NCBI RefSeq assembly: GCF_024128855.1
Contig: NZ_JAMYDV010000016.1
Location: forward strand, 1 to 64,000
Origin: Rhodovulum tesquicola
GTDB lineage: Bacteria > Pseudomonadota > Alphaproteobacteria > Rhodobacterales > Rhodobacteraceae
Length of the DNA: 64,000 nucleotides
Reading direction: 5' to 3'
Part shown: piece after piece, positions 17,954 to 26,896 of the stretch
Numbering within the stretch: the stretch's first letter is position 1
Layout: each line of letters starts with the position of its first letter
Translations under genes and position numbers: made by a program
The notes under the pieces: model-generated
Database searches by the model: none
Told to the model about the DNA's origin: nothing
The model's input: only the letters and a program-made list of their open reading frames with translations

Positions 17954-18813
17954 CCGCCCCGATCCTGCGCCGCCTTGGCGGGCTTCGCACCCTGACCGAC
18001 CGCTGGCAGGCAGAGGGCACACGCATCGCCGTCGTGCCGACGATGGGGGCGCTGCATGCGGGCCATCTGAGCCTCGTTGCGGCGGCCAGGGCCGGGGCCG
18101 ACCGGGTGATCGTGACGATCTTCGTCAACCCCAGGCAGTTCGACAACCCGGACGACCTGGCGAAATACCCCCGCACCGAGGGCAGCGACGCCGAGAAACT
18201 GGCCCCGCTCGGCATCGACGCGCTCTATGTCCCCGATCCCGACCAGATCTATCCCGAGGGCTTTTCCACCACCGTCTCGGTCGCGGGCGTCAGCGAGGGG
18301 CTCTGCGGCGCGCACCGGCCGGGCCATTTCGACGGGGTGGCCACCGTGGTCAGCAAGTTGCTGCTGCAGACGCAGGCCCGGCGCGCGTTCTTCGGCGAAA
18401 AGGATTACCAGCAACTGATGGTCGTCCGCCGCCTCGTGCGCGACCTCGACCTGCCGGTCGAGATCGTCGGCCATCCCACCGTGCGCGAGGGGGACGGGTT
18501 GGCGCTCTCGTCCCGCAACCAGCGCCTCTCGCCCGCGGCCCGCGCCCGGGCGTCCGCGCTGTTCGCGGCGCTTGACGCGGCCGCCCGGGAGATCGCCCGC
18601 GGTGCGCCGGTCGGCGCCACGCTGCAACAGGCGCACCGCGCGATCCTCGCGGGCGGCTATGCGTCGGTCGAGTATCTGGAGTTGCGTTCCGCCGCCGATC
18701 TCGCTCCGCTGGCCGCGCTCACCGAACCCGCGCGCCTGCTGGCCGCCGCGCATATCGAGGGCGTGCGGTTGATCGACAACGTCCCCGTCGCCCCGGCGCG
18801 CGGGGCGTCCTGA
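17950..18813 (+). CDS. panC: Pantothenate synthetase (pantoate-beta-alanine ligase)
   Basis: Condenses pantoate with beta-alanine using ATP. The 287-residue protein has the nucleotidyltransferase HIGH-type motif in [14 protein letters not shown] (about 30-43), the FVNPRQF motif, [10 protein letters not shown], and the KMSKS-like LSSRNQRLS. It starts inside the panB stop codon, the usual panBC organisation. It is followed by a hairpin CGCCCCGGC-TTGC-GCCGGGGCG (18829-18850) and two head-to-head dispersed repeats before a convergent operon. Confidence 0.96.
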   Translation: MTAPILRRLGGLRTLTDRWQAEGTRIAVVPTMGALHAGHLSLVAAARAGADRVIVTIFVNPRQFDNPDDLAKYPRTEGSDAEKLAPLGIDALYVPDPDQIYPEGFSTTVSVAGVSEGLCGAHRPGHFDGVATVVSKLLLQTQARRAFFGEKDYQQLMVVRRLVRDLDLPVEIVGHPTVREGDGLALSSRNQRLSPAARARASALFAALDAAAREIARGAPVGATLQQAHRAILAGGYASVEYLELRSAADLAPLAALTEPARLLAAAHIEGVRLIDNVPVAPARGAS

Positions 18814-18828
18814 ACCGTGCTTCGATTT

Positions 18829-18850
18829 CGCCCCGGCTTGCGCCGGGGCG
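18829..18850 (+). terminator. Hairpin downstream of panC
   Basis: A perfect 9-bp stem CGCCCCGGC / GCCGGGGCG around TTGC, 16 bases after the panC stop codon. No T-run follows. Confidence 0.6.
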
Positions 18851-18855
18851 ACCCG

Positions 18856-18904
18856 CCGGGGGCTTCGCCCCCGGACCCCCAGGGTATTTTCGCCAAGAAG
18901 AAGG
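18856..18904 (-). repeat. Dispersed 3'-end repeat, copy 3 (minus orientation)
   Basis: On the minus strand: CTTCTTGGCGAAAATACCC, then TGGGGGTC and a CCGGGGG-CGAAG-CCCCCGG hairpin (18856-18874). It is a divergent member of the family and points toward panC, while copy 4, eight bases away, points the other way. Confidence 0.7.
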
Positions 18905-18912
18905 ACGCATGG

Positions 18913-18974
18913 ACCTTCTTCTGGCCGGAAATATCCCGGGGGGAGTCCGCAAGGACGGGGGGCAGCGCCCCCCT
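18913..18974 (+). repeat. Dispersed 3'-end repeat, copy 4 (long form)
   Basis: Plus-strand core TTCTGGCCGGAAATATCCC, then GGGGGGAGTCCGCAAGGAC and the hairpin GGGGGGC-AGC-GCCCCCC. Nearly identical over the full length to the copy at 58270 and, inverted, to that at 7131. Confidence 0.82.
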
Positions 18975-19001
18975 CTGCCGCGGCACGCCGCATCGCGGCC
19001 C

Positions 19002-19421
19002 TCAGCCGTCCGACTCCGCTGTCCCGTCCGCCGGCCGTTCGGCCCGCTTGCGCACCAGCACCGCGCGCAGATCGTGCATCGCCAGCAGCAGCGCGTCCGT
19101 CACCCGGTCGAGATCCTCCGCGCTTGCCCTGGATTGCGCCCAATGCGCCGTCAGGTTCAGGTGATCGACCGTGCGCAGGATGTCGTCCACCTCGCGCTCG
19201 GCCAGCACCGCCCGGCGGTCGGCCAGCCATTCCGCGATGGCCAGCGTCTCGGCCTCTGTCAGCACGCCCGCGCCCCGGGGGCTGATCTCGCCGGTGCGGA
19301 CATTGACCATGGCGATCTGGTCCATCCCGATCCGTTGCGCGCCCCGCTCGGCCCGAACGCGGAAGACCAGCGCCCCGTTCTCGCGGATGCGGTAATAGAG
19401 CGCGGGCAGATCGCCGGACAT
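19002..19421 (-). CDS. Conserved hypothetical protein
   Basis: 139-residue soluble protein, unknown function. It begins MSGDLPALYYRIRENGALVFRV and has a helical C-terminal half with several Arg/Glu-rich helices (DLDRVTDALLLAMHDLRAVL). No signal peptide or membrane span. The ATG at 19421 has AAAGGG upstream and lies 10 bases after the aminotransferase stop codon, so the two are almost certainly co-transcribed. The frame is open further upstream only because it shadows the aminotransferase gene. The tight pairing may hint at a linked role, but nothing in the sequence says which. Confidence 0.75.
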   Translation of the reverse strand: MSGDLPALYYRIRENGALVFRVRAERGAQRIGMDQIAMVNVRTGEISPRGAGVLTEAETLAIAEWLADRRAVLAEREVDDILRTVDHLNLTAHWAQSRASAEDLDRVTDALLLAMHDLRAVLVRKRAERPADGTAESDG

Positions 19422-19431
19422 CGGCACCCTT

Positions 19432-20667
<1,236 letters not shown>

Positions 20668-20722
20668 TCATAGGGTGCCCCCCAAGGCCGTTCAAGCGCC
20701 TTTGCCGCAAGGGGGTTCAGCG

Positions 20723-21118
20723 ATGACCGACAGCCGCACCGACTGGTATTCCGACGAGACCGCGACCTTCGGCGACCGCCTTTCCGGCGCGCGCGAGGCG
20801 CTGGGGATGACCCAGACCGAACTGGCCAAGCGGCTGGGGGTGCGGCTTGCCACCCTCACGGCCTGGGAAGAGGACCGCGCCGAGCCGCGCGCCAACCGGC
20901 TCCAGATGCTGGCGGGCGTGCTGAACGTCTCGATGATGTGGCTGCTGAACGGGCAGGGCGACGGTCTGGACGGCCCGCCCGACGAGGGGACGATTCCGGG
21001 CGATGTGCGCGCGATCCTGTCCGACATCCGCCAGGTCCGCTCCGAGATTGGGCGGCTTGCGGATCGGCTGGCGGTGCTGGAAAAGAGGCTGCGCAACGCC
21101 CTGAAGGAGACCGCATGA
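20723..21118 (+). CDS. XRE-family transcriptional regulator
   Basis: 131-residue DNA-binding protein. A helix-turn-helix of the Cro/CI type spans about residues 17-70 (LGMTQTELAKRLGVRLATLTAWEEDR, read in parts), and a C-terminal coiled-coil-like segment (IRQVRSEIGRLADRLAVLEKRL) could mediate oligomerisation. AAGGGGG precedes the ATG at 20723. Its stop overlaps the sdhE start (ATGA), implying coupled expression. Target genes are unknown; it is divergent from the aminotransferase operon, whose control is one possibility. Confidence 0.87.
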   Translation: MTDSRTDWYSDETATFGDRLSGAREALGMTQTELAKRLGVRLATLTAWEEDRAEPRANRLQMLAGVLNVSMMWLLNGQGDGLDGPPDEGTIPGDVRAILSDIRQVRSEIGRLADRLAVLEKRLRNALKETA

Positions 21119-21378
21119 GCGTGACCGAATCCCCCGAGGCAAGGCGCAAGCGCATGCATATCCGCGCCTGGCGGCGCGGCACCAAGGAGATGGACCTGAT
21201 CCTGGGGGGCTATGCCGATGCGCATCTGGCGGGCATGGATGCCGCTGCGCTGGACGCCTTCGAGGCGCTGCTGGCCGAGGACGATCACGACCTCTACCAA
21301 TGGGTGACGGGCCAGGCCGCGCCGCCCGCCCGCCTTGCCCCGCTGATCGGAAAATTGGCCGTGCGTACCGCCGGTTAG
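21115..21378 (+). CDS. sdhE: FAD assembly factor SdhE
   Basis: 87-residue SdhE/DUF339 protein that helps insert covalent FAD into succinate dehydrogenase. Family marks are RRKRMHIRAWRRGTKEMDLILGGYAD, which includes the conserved RGxxE-like motif, and the Trp in DHDLYQWVTGQ. GAAGGAG lies upstream of ATG 21115, and the start overlaps the XRE gene stop. SDH genes are not nearby. The short length is normal for the family. Confidence 0.9.
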   Translation: MSVTESPEARRKRMHIRAWRRGTKEMDLILGGYADAHLAGMDAAALDAFEALLAEDDHDLYQWVTGQAAPPARLAPLIGKLAVRTAG

Positions 21379-21399
21379 ATCGCTTTTTTCACGCTTTAA

Positions 21400-21422
21400 C
21401 GGAATATTCGCGACTGATTCCG
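21400..21422. promoter_or_regulatory. Candidate operator upstream of the LdtR-like gene
   Basis: Inverted repeat CGGAAT (21400-21405) and ATTCCG (21417-21422) separated by 11 bases, 38 bases before the ATG of a MarR-type regulator. MarR proteins often bind such sites in their own promoters; binding here is inferred. Confidence 0.4.
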
Positions 21423-21459
21423 TATCTCTGCCTGAGAACAAGGAACGGCGGAGTATGAC

Positions 21460-21957
21460 ATGAGTATCCATTCCCCCATCGAGACAGGCGGCCGGACCGG
21501 CGTGATGAACGATTATCTCGACGCGCTGTCGCTGGTCGAACGGCTGCACCGGCTGCTTCTGGACGTCATCAAGGACGAGTTCGAGCGGCTTGGCGTGCTG
21601 GATCTGAACGCGGTCCAGGCGCTGTTGCTGTTCAATATCGGCGAGAACGAGGTGACGGCGGGCGAGTTGAAGACGCGCGGCTATTACCAGGGCTCGAACG
21701 TGTCCTACAATCTCAAGAAACTGGTGGAAAAGGGCTTCATGCACCACCAGCGCTGCGAGATCGACCGCCGCTCGGTCCGCGTCCGCCTGACCCCAAGGGG
21801 GCGCGAGATCCGCGACATTGTCGCCGGTCTCTTCGCCCGCCATGCCGAGGGGCTGGTGGTGCGCGGCGTGGTCACCGCCGACGGGCTGGCCGAGATCGCC
21901 GACGCGCTCAAGCGGATGGAACGCTACTGGACCGACCAGATCCGCTATATCTACTGA
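21460..21957 (+). CDS. ldtR: MarR/LdtR-like winged-helix transcriptional regulator
   Basis: 165 residues with a winged helix-turn-helix: VTAGELKTRGYYQGSNVSYNLKKLVEKGFM (about 67-96, read in parts) holds the recognition helix, and EIDRRSVRVRLTPRGREI is the wing. This GYYQGSNVSYN signature is that of LdtR, which in Liberibacter and rhizobia controls an L,D-transpeptidase gene and stress tolerance. No transpeptidase is adjacent here. The inverted repeat at 21400-21422 may be its own operator. A hairpin at 21963-21982 ends the transcript before convergent gloA. Confidence 0.82.
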   Translation: MSIHSPIETGGRTGVMNDYLDALSLVERLHRLLLDVIKDEFERLGVLDLNAVQALLLFNIGENEVTAGELKTRGYYQGSNVSYNLKKLVEKGFMHHQRCEIDRRSVRVRLTPRGREIRDIVAGLFARHAEGLVVRGVVTADGLAEIADALKRMERYWTDQIRYIY

Positions 21958-21962
21958 CGGCC

Positions 21963-21982
21963 CGGCCCCCCGCGCGGGGCCG
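21963..21982. terminator. Bidirectional hairpin between ldtR and gloA
   Basis: CGGCCCC and GGGGCCG, a 7-bp GC stem around a CCGCGC loop, in the 30-base gap between convergent genes. Confidence 0.55.
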
Positions 21983-21987
21983 TCCGC

Positions 21988-22416
21988 CTACCAGTGCCCG
22001 GTATTGGGCATGCTCGCCCAAGGCTCCTGCGGTTCCAGCGCCCCGCCCATCTGCAACAGTTCCACCGACACGTTGTCGGGGCTGCGCACGAAGGCCATCC
22101 GCCCGTCCCGCGGCGGGCGGTTGATCGTCACGCCATTCGCCTGCAGATGCGCGCAGATCGCATGGATATCCTCGACCGCATAGGCCAGATGGCCGAAATG
22201 GCGGCTGTCCGACGGCAGCCCCTCATCCCCGTCCCAGTTCCATGTCAGCTCCACCGGGCACTCCTCCTGTCCCGGCGGCGCCATGAAGACCAGCGTGAAC
22301 CGGCCCTGTTCGCTCTCGACCCGCCGGACCTCCTTCAGCCCCAGCAATTCGTAGAACGCCGTCGAGGCCTCCAGATCCTTTACCCGGACCATCGTGTGCA
22401 GATAGCGGATTTGCAT
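21988..22416 (-). CDS. gloA: Lactoylglutathione lyase (glyoxalase I)
   Basis: Isomerises the methylglyoxal-glutathione hemithioacetal to S-lactoylglutathione. The 142-residue vicinal-oxygen-chelate fold shows the four metal ligands: His in YLHTMVRV, Glu in CPVELTWN, His in RHFGHLAYAV and Glu in DNVSVELLQ. The size and spacing are those of the short bacterial (E. coli-like) glyoxalase I. ATG 22416 follows an AGGAGG-like site. Convergent with the LdtR-like gene, divergent from thyX. Confidence 0.92.
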   Translation of the reverse strand: MQIRYLHTMVRVKDLEASTAFYELLGLKEVRRVESEQGRFTLVFMAPPGQEECPVELTWNWDGDEGLPSDSRHFGHLAYAVEDIHAICAHLQANGVTINRPPRDGRMAFVRSPDNVSVELLQMGGALEPQEPWASMPNTGHW

Positions 22417-22551
22417 GCGCAGCCTCCTTTTCCCGCCCGAACCCTAGCACGCCCCGGCCGCCCGGCCACACCCCCTGCATCTGGGTGTTTCGCGATCCAC
22501 CCCGCATAGATATAGTGTTACCCGACTCGTCTTCCGCGAAAGGACCGCGCC

Positions 22552-23460
22552 ATGCCGCTCACCCAGGATCAGCTTGCCGAGATCGAGGCCCAGCGCGCCG
22601 AGACCGCGCCCACGCTGCGCGCCACCGCGCCCGGCATGGAAAAGCGCCTCTACACCGCCCACCCGGTGCTCGACCACGGGCTGATCCGGGTGATCGACTA
22701 CATGGGCGACGATGCCGCGATCTGCCAGGCGGCGCGGGTCTCCTATGGCACCGGCACCAAATCCGTCTCCAATGACGAGGGGCTGATCCGCTACCTGATG
22801 CGCCACTGGCACTCGACCCCCTTCGAGATGTGCGAGGTCAAGTTCCACGTCAAGCTGCCGGTCTTCGTCGCCCGGCAATGGATCCGCCACCGCACCGCCA
22901 ACGTCAACGAATACTCCGCCCGCTATTCGATCCTCGACCGCGAATTCTACATCCCCGCGCCCGACGCGCTGGCCGCCCAATCCACCGTCAACAACCAGGG
23001 CCGCGGCGAATTGCTGGAGGGCGACGAGGCCGCCCGCGTCCTCGACATCCTCAAGACCGACGCCGCGCGAGCCTATGACAATTACGAGGCGATGCTGTCC
23101 ACCGAAGGACAAAAGGGCCTCGCCCGCGAGCTTGCCCGCATGAACCTGCCCGCCAATATCTACACCCAATGGTACTGGAAGACGGATCTGCACAACCTCT
23201 TCCACTTCCTGCGCCTGCGCGCCGACATCCACGCGCAATACGAGATCCGCGTCTATGCCCAGGTGATGTGCGAGATCGTCGCCGACTGGGTGCCGCTGGC
23301 GTATAAAGCCTTTGCCGATTACCGTATGGGCGGCGTCAATCTGTCAGCTACCGCCATGGACTGTGTCAGGCGGATGCTGAAGGGCGAGACGGTGACGCAG
23401 GAGAATTCCGGCATGTCCAAGGGGGAATGGCGGGAGTTCGAGGGGGTGTTGAGTCTTTGA
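22552..23460 (+). CDS. thyX: Flavin-dependent thymidylate synthase
   Basis: Makes dTMP from dUMP using methylene-tetrahydrofolate and FAD/NADPH. The 302 residues contain the diagnostic ThyX motif [14 protein letters not shown] (about 113-126). Also typical are [18 protein letters not shown] and [26 protein letters not shown]. No thyA is seen in the window, consistent with ThyX being the main dTMP route. The final base of its TGA stop is the first base of the ATG of the following low-GC gene (TGATG), an arrangement that allows translational re-initiation. Confidence 0.96.
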   Translation: MPLTQDQLAEIEAQRAETAPTLRATAPGMEKRLYTAHPVLDHGLIRVIDYMGDDAAICQAARVSYGTGTKSVSNDEGLIRYLMRHWHSTPFEMCEVKFHVKLPVFVARQWIRHRTANVNEYSARYSILDREFYIPAPDALAAQSTVNNQGRGELLEGDEAARVLDILKTDAARAYDNYEAMLSTEGQKGLARELARMNLPANIYTQWYWKTDLHNLFHFLRLRADIHAQYEIRVYAQVMCEIVADWVPLAYKAFADYRMGGVNLSATAMDCVRRMLKGETVTQENSGMSKGEWREFEGVLSL

Positions 23461-25115
23461 TGGCTGTAAGTAAAAGATTTGATACGGAGGGGTTTGCTCG
23501 TCTTAACGAGAGAATTGATGCCCTGGTCGAGCGGAATTTGGTTCCCGAGAAAAACCGGGCGCTTATCTATATGTTTTTGACGCATCGCTTTTATCGGGAG
23601 AAGCAGGAAATCGATGAGTGCTTCACTGACGGACCCAACGATTGCGGTGTTGATGCAGTTTTCATTGACCGCCGCGCGGATGAGCCTGTAGTCCACATTT
23701 TCCAATCTAAGGTTTTTGATAGTCTTCGGAAAGCATCGAATCCGTTTCCCGCTGCAAGTCTTGAAAAGCTGGTGCGGTTTTTTGGTATTCTGAAGGACCG
23801 AAAGGTTGAACTTCAGAAGGTTGCAAACGTTCAGCTTGAACAAAAGATCCTCGAGATTCGTGATGCGGTTGATCGAGAGTTTCCAACGTTTAAAGTTTGG
23901 CTTCTAAGTAATGGATGCCGCGCTTTGGAGCATGAAGTTCGAACAAGTCGCCGCCATTTGGAGGCAGAGGGAATAATTGTAGAGGAATTTCATCTGGATG
24001 AGGTGATCGAGTTCTGTTTGAATTCTCATAGCTCGCGAGCCAACCATACGTTTCATGCACGCGATGTTGGCGTGTTAGAATACGGAACGTCGGAGCTCCA
24101 AAGTTTTGTGGGTTACATCTCGGCTCTTCAGCTTTATCGCCTTTTGCATGACTTGCGAGACGAAAAGAGGATCGATTACTCCGTTTTTAATATGAATGTT
24201 CGTGGCTTTCTTGGTCTCGACAACCCAATAAACAAGGAAATATTTCGAACTGCCGCGTCAAGTGATAACATTTATTTCTCTGCCTTGAATAATGGCCTTA
24301 CCATTGTTGGATCAAAGTGTCGGGTTATGCGTACCGGCTCGGACATGCCAAAGATTGGCATTAAGAACATGAGTATTGTAAATGGCGCTCAGACATGCTC
24401 TGCTATTTTTGATGCAATGAAGGATTACTATCCTGATGTTCGAAAATTTGAGAAACTCTCCGTCCTTTTCCGGATTTTTGAAACCGAAGATCCAGAGTTG
24501 ATTGGTCGAATTGCGGTTTCGAGTAACAATCAAAACCGTATAAATCCGCGTGATTTGCGGGCGAATGACGATGAACAGGTTATGCTTGAGAGGGAGCTTG
24601 CGAAATTTGGGATTCGTTACCAGAGGAAGCGGGGATTCGATTATGATCCGGATGATGGTCGTCGATCAATAGACGCACTGAAGGTGGGGCAAATTTTACT
24701 CTCGTTTGTGCACCACGATCCTGCCAGAGCAAAAAGGGATTCCGACAGTATTTTCTCCGAACTATATCAGTCAGTTTTTGGAAATGTTTCTGTTGAGACT
24801 CTATTTGAGGCGATTCAATGGTATGATCTTATTGAAGGGCGAAAAAGATATATCCAGGACGAGATTAGGATCAGGGGTGTGCGTCGAGCCGAAAACAACT
24901 TTGTTACATATGGTGTTTTCCATATTCTGATGCTTTGTTCTTTGCTTGGGGCTGGGGTTGAGGAGGGAAAGCGTGAAGGCGTTATTGATGATGCTATCGC
25001 CATGATTGCGCAGCATCTACAAGAGGCCGGGGAACCGGCGTATTATTCGTTTTTTCGAGACCCGAGGCAAACTGATAAGCTGCGTAGTGCAGCTAACCAA
25101 CCCCTATTGATCTAG
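23460..25115 (+). CDS. AIPR-family putative abortive-infection (phage defence) protein
   Basis: 551 residues matching the AIPR family (abortive infection phage resistance, PF10592) by its hallmarks: NMNVRGFLGLDNPINKEIF near 243-262, YFSALNNGLTIV near 272-283, and KNMSIVNGAQTCSAIF near 301. The N-terminal part has GVDAVFID (Asp65) and IFQSK (Gln82-Lys84), which fits a PD-(D/E)xK nuclease core; this reading is my inference. ATG 23460 overlaps the thyX stop by one base. A 60-base sample (24241-24300) is 23/60 G+C against a GC-rich background, and codon use is foreign, so it was probably acquired. No partner methylase or toxin is adjacent. Confidence 0.85.
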   Translation: MAVSKRFDTEGFARLNERIDALVERNLVPEKNRALIYMFLTHRFYREKQEIDECFTDGPNDCGVDAVFIDRRADEPVVHIFQSKVFDSLRKASNPFPAASLEKLVRFFGILKDRKVELQKVANVQLEQKILEIRDAVDREFPTFKVWLLSNGCRALEHEVRTSRRHLEAEGIIVEEFHLDEVIEFCLNSHSSRANHTFHARDVGVLEYGTSELQSFVGYISALQLYRLLHDLRDEKRIDYSVFNMNVRGFLGLDNPINKEIFRTAASSDNIYFSALNNGLTIVGSKCRVMRTGSDMPKIGIKNMSIVNGAQTCSAIFDAMKDYYPDVRKFEKLSVLFRIFETEDPELIGRIAVSSNNQNRINPRDLRANDDEQVMLERELAKFGIRYQRKRGFDYDPDDGRRSIDALKVGQILLSFVHHDPARAKRDSDSIFSELYQSVFGNVSVETLFEAIQWYDLIEGRKRYIQDEIRIRGVRRAENNFVTYGVFHILMLCSLLGAGVEEGKREGVIDDAIAMIAQHLQEAGEPAYYSFFRDPRQTDKLRSAANQPLLI

Positions 25116-25228
25116 CGGCAACCGTAGCGCGGCTGCCAACCCACCACCCCCGGCCACCCCGCCACGCTCCCGCATTGCCCACCCCCGCCCCGCGCCCTAG
25201 GATCACCAGGAAAGCAAAGGGGGGCTCC

Positions 25229-25636
25229 ATGTCGGTCGTCACGCTGATCGTTCTCTATCTCGTCACCGCGATCTTCTTTCTCGCCGTCGATGCGGTGATG
25301 CTGACCAAATTCATGCGGCCGCTGTTCGAGCGTTATGTCGGCGACTGGCTGCTCGACAGCCCGCGGCTGGGCGCGGCGGCGCTGTTCTACCTCGCCTATG
25401 TCGCGGGGCTGGTCTATCTGGTCTCGCGCCCCGCGCTGGCGGCGGGCGATCCGATGCAGGCGCTGGTGCAGGGCGCCATCCTCGGCGCGATGGCCTATGG
25501 CACCTATGAATTCACCAACTGGGCCACGCTCAGGAACTGGTCGGTCGTCCAGGTCGTCGTCGACACGACCTGGGGCGCGGCGCTGACCGGCGTCTCGGCC
25601 TGGGTCGGCGTGACGGTTGCGCGGGCGATTGCCTGA
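25229..25636 (+). CDS. DUF2177 family membrane protein
   Basis: 135-residue inner-membrane protein with four predicted helices: LIVLYLVTAIFFLAVDAVML, a second at LGAAALFYLAYVAGLVYLVS, a third at ALVQGAILGAMAYGTYEFTN and a fourth at the C-terminus. The TYEFTNWATLRNW and VVDTTWGA motifs fit DUF2177, whose function is unknown. AAGGGGGG lies before the ATG at 25229. GC content is back to the local norm right after the AIPR gene. A palindrome GCGGCCCG-TTAACC-CGGGCCGC follows at 25660-25681. Confidence 0.85.
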   Translation: MSVVTLIVLYLVTAIFFLAVDAVMLTKFMRPLFERYVGDWLLDSPRLGAAALFYLAYVAGLVYLVSRPALAAGDPMQALVQGAILGAMAYGTYEFTNWATLRNWSVVQVVVDTTWGAALTGVSAWVGVTVARAIA

Positions 25637-25659
25637 AAAACAGGCAAAACGACAGCGTG

Positions 25660-25681
25660 CGGCCCGTTAACCCGGGCCGCC
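25660..25681. terminator. Palindromic hairpin between DUF2177 and the cold-shock gene
   Basis: GCGGCCCG / CGGGCCGC, an 8-bp stem around TTAACC, in the gap between two convergent genes. Could serve either strand. Confidence 0.5.
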
Positions 25682-25697
25682 GCCGGAAAAAGGTCCG

Positions 25698-25730
25698 ATG
25701 GAATTCATATGGAAATCATATGGAATTCCG
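25698..25730. repeat. Three tandem 11-bp AT-rich units downstream of the cold-shock gene
   Basis: ATGGAATTCAT (25698), ATGGAAATCAT (25709) and ATGGAATTCCG (25720). This is an unusually AT-rich patch in GC-rich DNA, 12 bases past the stop codon of the minus-strand cold-shock gene. Confidence 0.85.
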
Positions 25731-25741
25731 ATTTGGCGGAG

Positions 25742-25948
25742 TCAGAGCAGCCGCAGCTCGCCCGCCGATTTCCGCCCGTCGCGGCCCTCGATCATCTCGA
25801 AGGCGACCTTCTGGTTGTCGGCCAGCCCGGTCAGCCCGGCGCGCTCCACCGCCGAGATATGCACGAACACGTCCTTGCCGCCGTCATCGGGCGCAATGAA
25901 CCCGAAGCCCTTGGTAGTATTGAACCATTTCACGGTGCCGGTGGGCAT
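25742..25948 (-). CDS. Cold-shock domain protein (CspA family)
   Basis: 68-residue single-domain RNA/DNA-binding protein. It has RNP1 KGFGFIAPDD and RNP2 DVFVHISAVE, preceded by GTVKWFNTTKG. These proteins act as RNA chaperones in growth or cold adaptation. Three in-frame ATGs lie close together (25963, 25954, 25948); GGAGAGG is six bases before the last one, which gives the family-typical start MPTGTVKWFN. Divergent from the ArsC-like gene by 214 bases. Followed by tandem 11-bp repeats. Confidence 0.92.
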   Translation of the reverse strand: MPTGTVKWFNTTKGFGFIAPDDGGKDVFVHISAVERAGLTGLADNQKVAFEMIEGRDGRKSAGELRLL

Positions 25949-26162
25949 CGTCATCCTCTCCATCTTCGGTTTCCGCCCCCGCGGAATTGCCGGGCGCGGG
26001 TCACAGCCAGGTCTTCCAGTCTTCCGGCTGCCCCGAAAGAGGAGCGGTCGCCCAGGTCGTCTGCCGTCACGGGGCGAAAGCATGCGGGACGAATCAACCC
26101 AAAATCAAGTGAAGTTTACAAGGCCCCTTTTCCCGCCATACTGCACCGAAAAGGAGTCCCGA

Positions 26163-26507
26163 ATGATCGTTTATGGCTTGAAAACATGCGATTCCTGCCG
26201 AAAGGCCCGCGCCGCGCTGAAGGCCGCGGGCCACCCCGCAGAGCTGCGCGACCTGCGCGAAACCCCGCTCGCCCCGGCCGAAATCGCCCACTTCCTCGCC
26301 GCCTTCGGCAATACCCTCGTCAACCATCGCTCGACCACCTGGCGCGCCCTGCCAGAGGCCGAGCGTGCGAAAGATCCGACCGCCCTCCTGGCCGCCCATC
26401 CGGCCCTGATGAAGCGCCCGGTGATCGAGGTGGACGGGCGGCTGTACCTGGGCTGGGGCCGCGAGGTGCAGGAGGAACTGCTTGGCAAGGCCGCGCCGGG
26501 CGCCTAG
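26163..26507 (+). CDS. ArsC/Spx-family thioredoxin-fold reductase-like protein
   Basis: 114 residues. The N-terminus IVYGLKTCDSCRKARAAL has a CxxC motif in the ArsC/Spx/YffB family position, and the C-terminal KRPVIEVDGRLYLGWGRE fits the same group. Members include arsenate reductases and uncharacterised YffB-like proteins; no ars operon is nearby, so a YffB-like role is more likely. AAAGGAG lies seven bases before ATG 26163. The next gene starts 30 bases downstream and may be co-transcribed. Confidence 0.86.
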   Translation: MIVYGLKTCDSCRKARAALKAAGHPAELRDLRETPLAPAEIAHFLAAFGNTLVNHRSTTWRALPEAERAKDPTALLAAHPALMKRPVIEVDGRLYLGWGREVQEELLGKAAPGA

Positions 26508-26537
26508 ATCGAGCCGAGACAGGCAAGGAGTCGATCA

Positions 26538-26894
26538 ATGCGCAACGCCGCCCTGACCCTTGGGGTGATCGCGGGCCTGCTGGGCCTGATCGTGGGCTTT
26601 TTCGGCTATGGCTACACCGTCTTCATCGAAAGTTTCGGCGAGATCGGCGATCTGGCCCGGCAGGTCGACAACCCCGAGCGCACGCGCATCATCTCGCTTC
26701 TGGCGCCGATCCTCGCGATTGCCGGGGGCGCGATGGCGCGGGCCCAGAACGTCGTGGGCGGGCTGATGATGCTGGTTTCCTGCGCGGGGATGTATTGGGG
26801 CTTTGGCTTCAACGTCTTCACCATGTTCCCCATCGCGATGTGCGGTCTGGGCGGCGTGCTGGCGCTGGCCGCCCGCCGCCCGGACACGGCCTGA
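26538..26894 (+). CDS. Small integral membrane protein, unknown function
   Basis: 118 residues with four hydrophobic segments: LTLGVIAGLLGLIVGFFGYG, IISLLAPILAIAGGAMA, VVGGLMMLVSCAGMYWGFGF and FPIAMCGLGGVLALAA. CAAGGAG precedes ATG 26538 at good spacing. It ends two bases before the convergent thrS stop codon. The layout resembles small DUF-type membrane proteins found in Rhodobacteraceae, but I do not recognise a family. Confidence 0.78.
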   Translation: MRNAALTLGVIAGLLGLIVGFFGYGYTVFIESFGEIGDLARQVDNPERTRIISLLAPILAIAGGAMARAQNVVGGLMMLVSCAGMYWGFGFNVFTMFPIAMCGLGGVLALAARRPDTA

Positions 26895-26896
26895 GA

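Noticed and set aside
24312..25016. Small frames inside the AIPR gene on either strand
   Set aside because: The lower GC makes small frames by chance; none has a domain or a proper start.
25698..25730. Short direct repeats as a CRISPR array
   Set aside because: Units are 11 bp, tandem without spacers, only three copies, and no cas genes are present.
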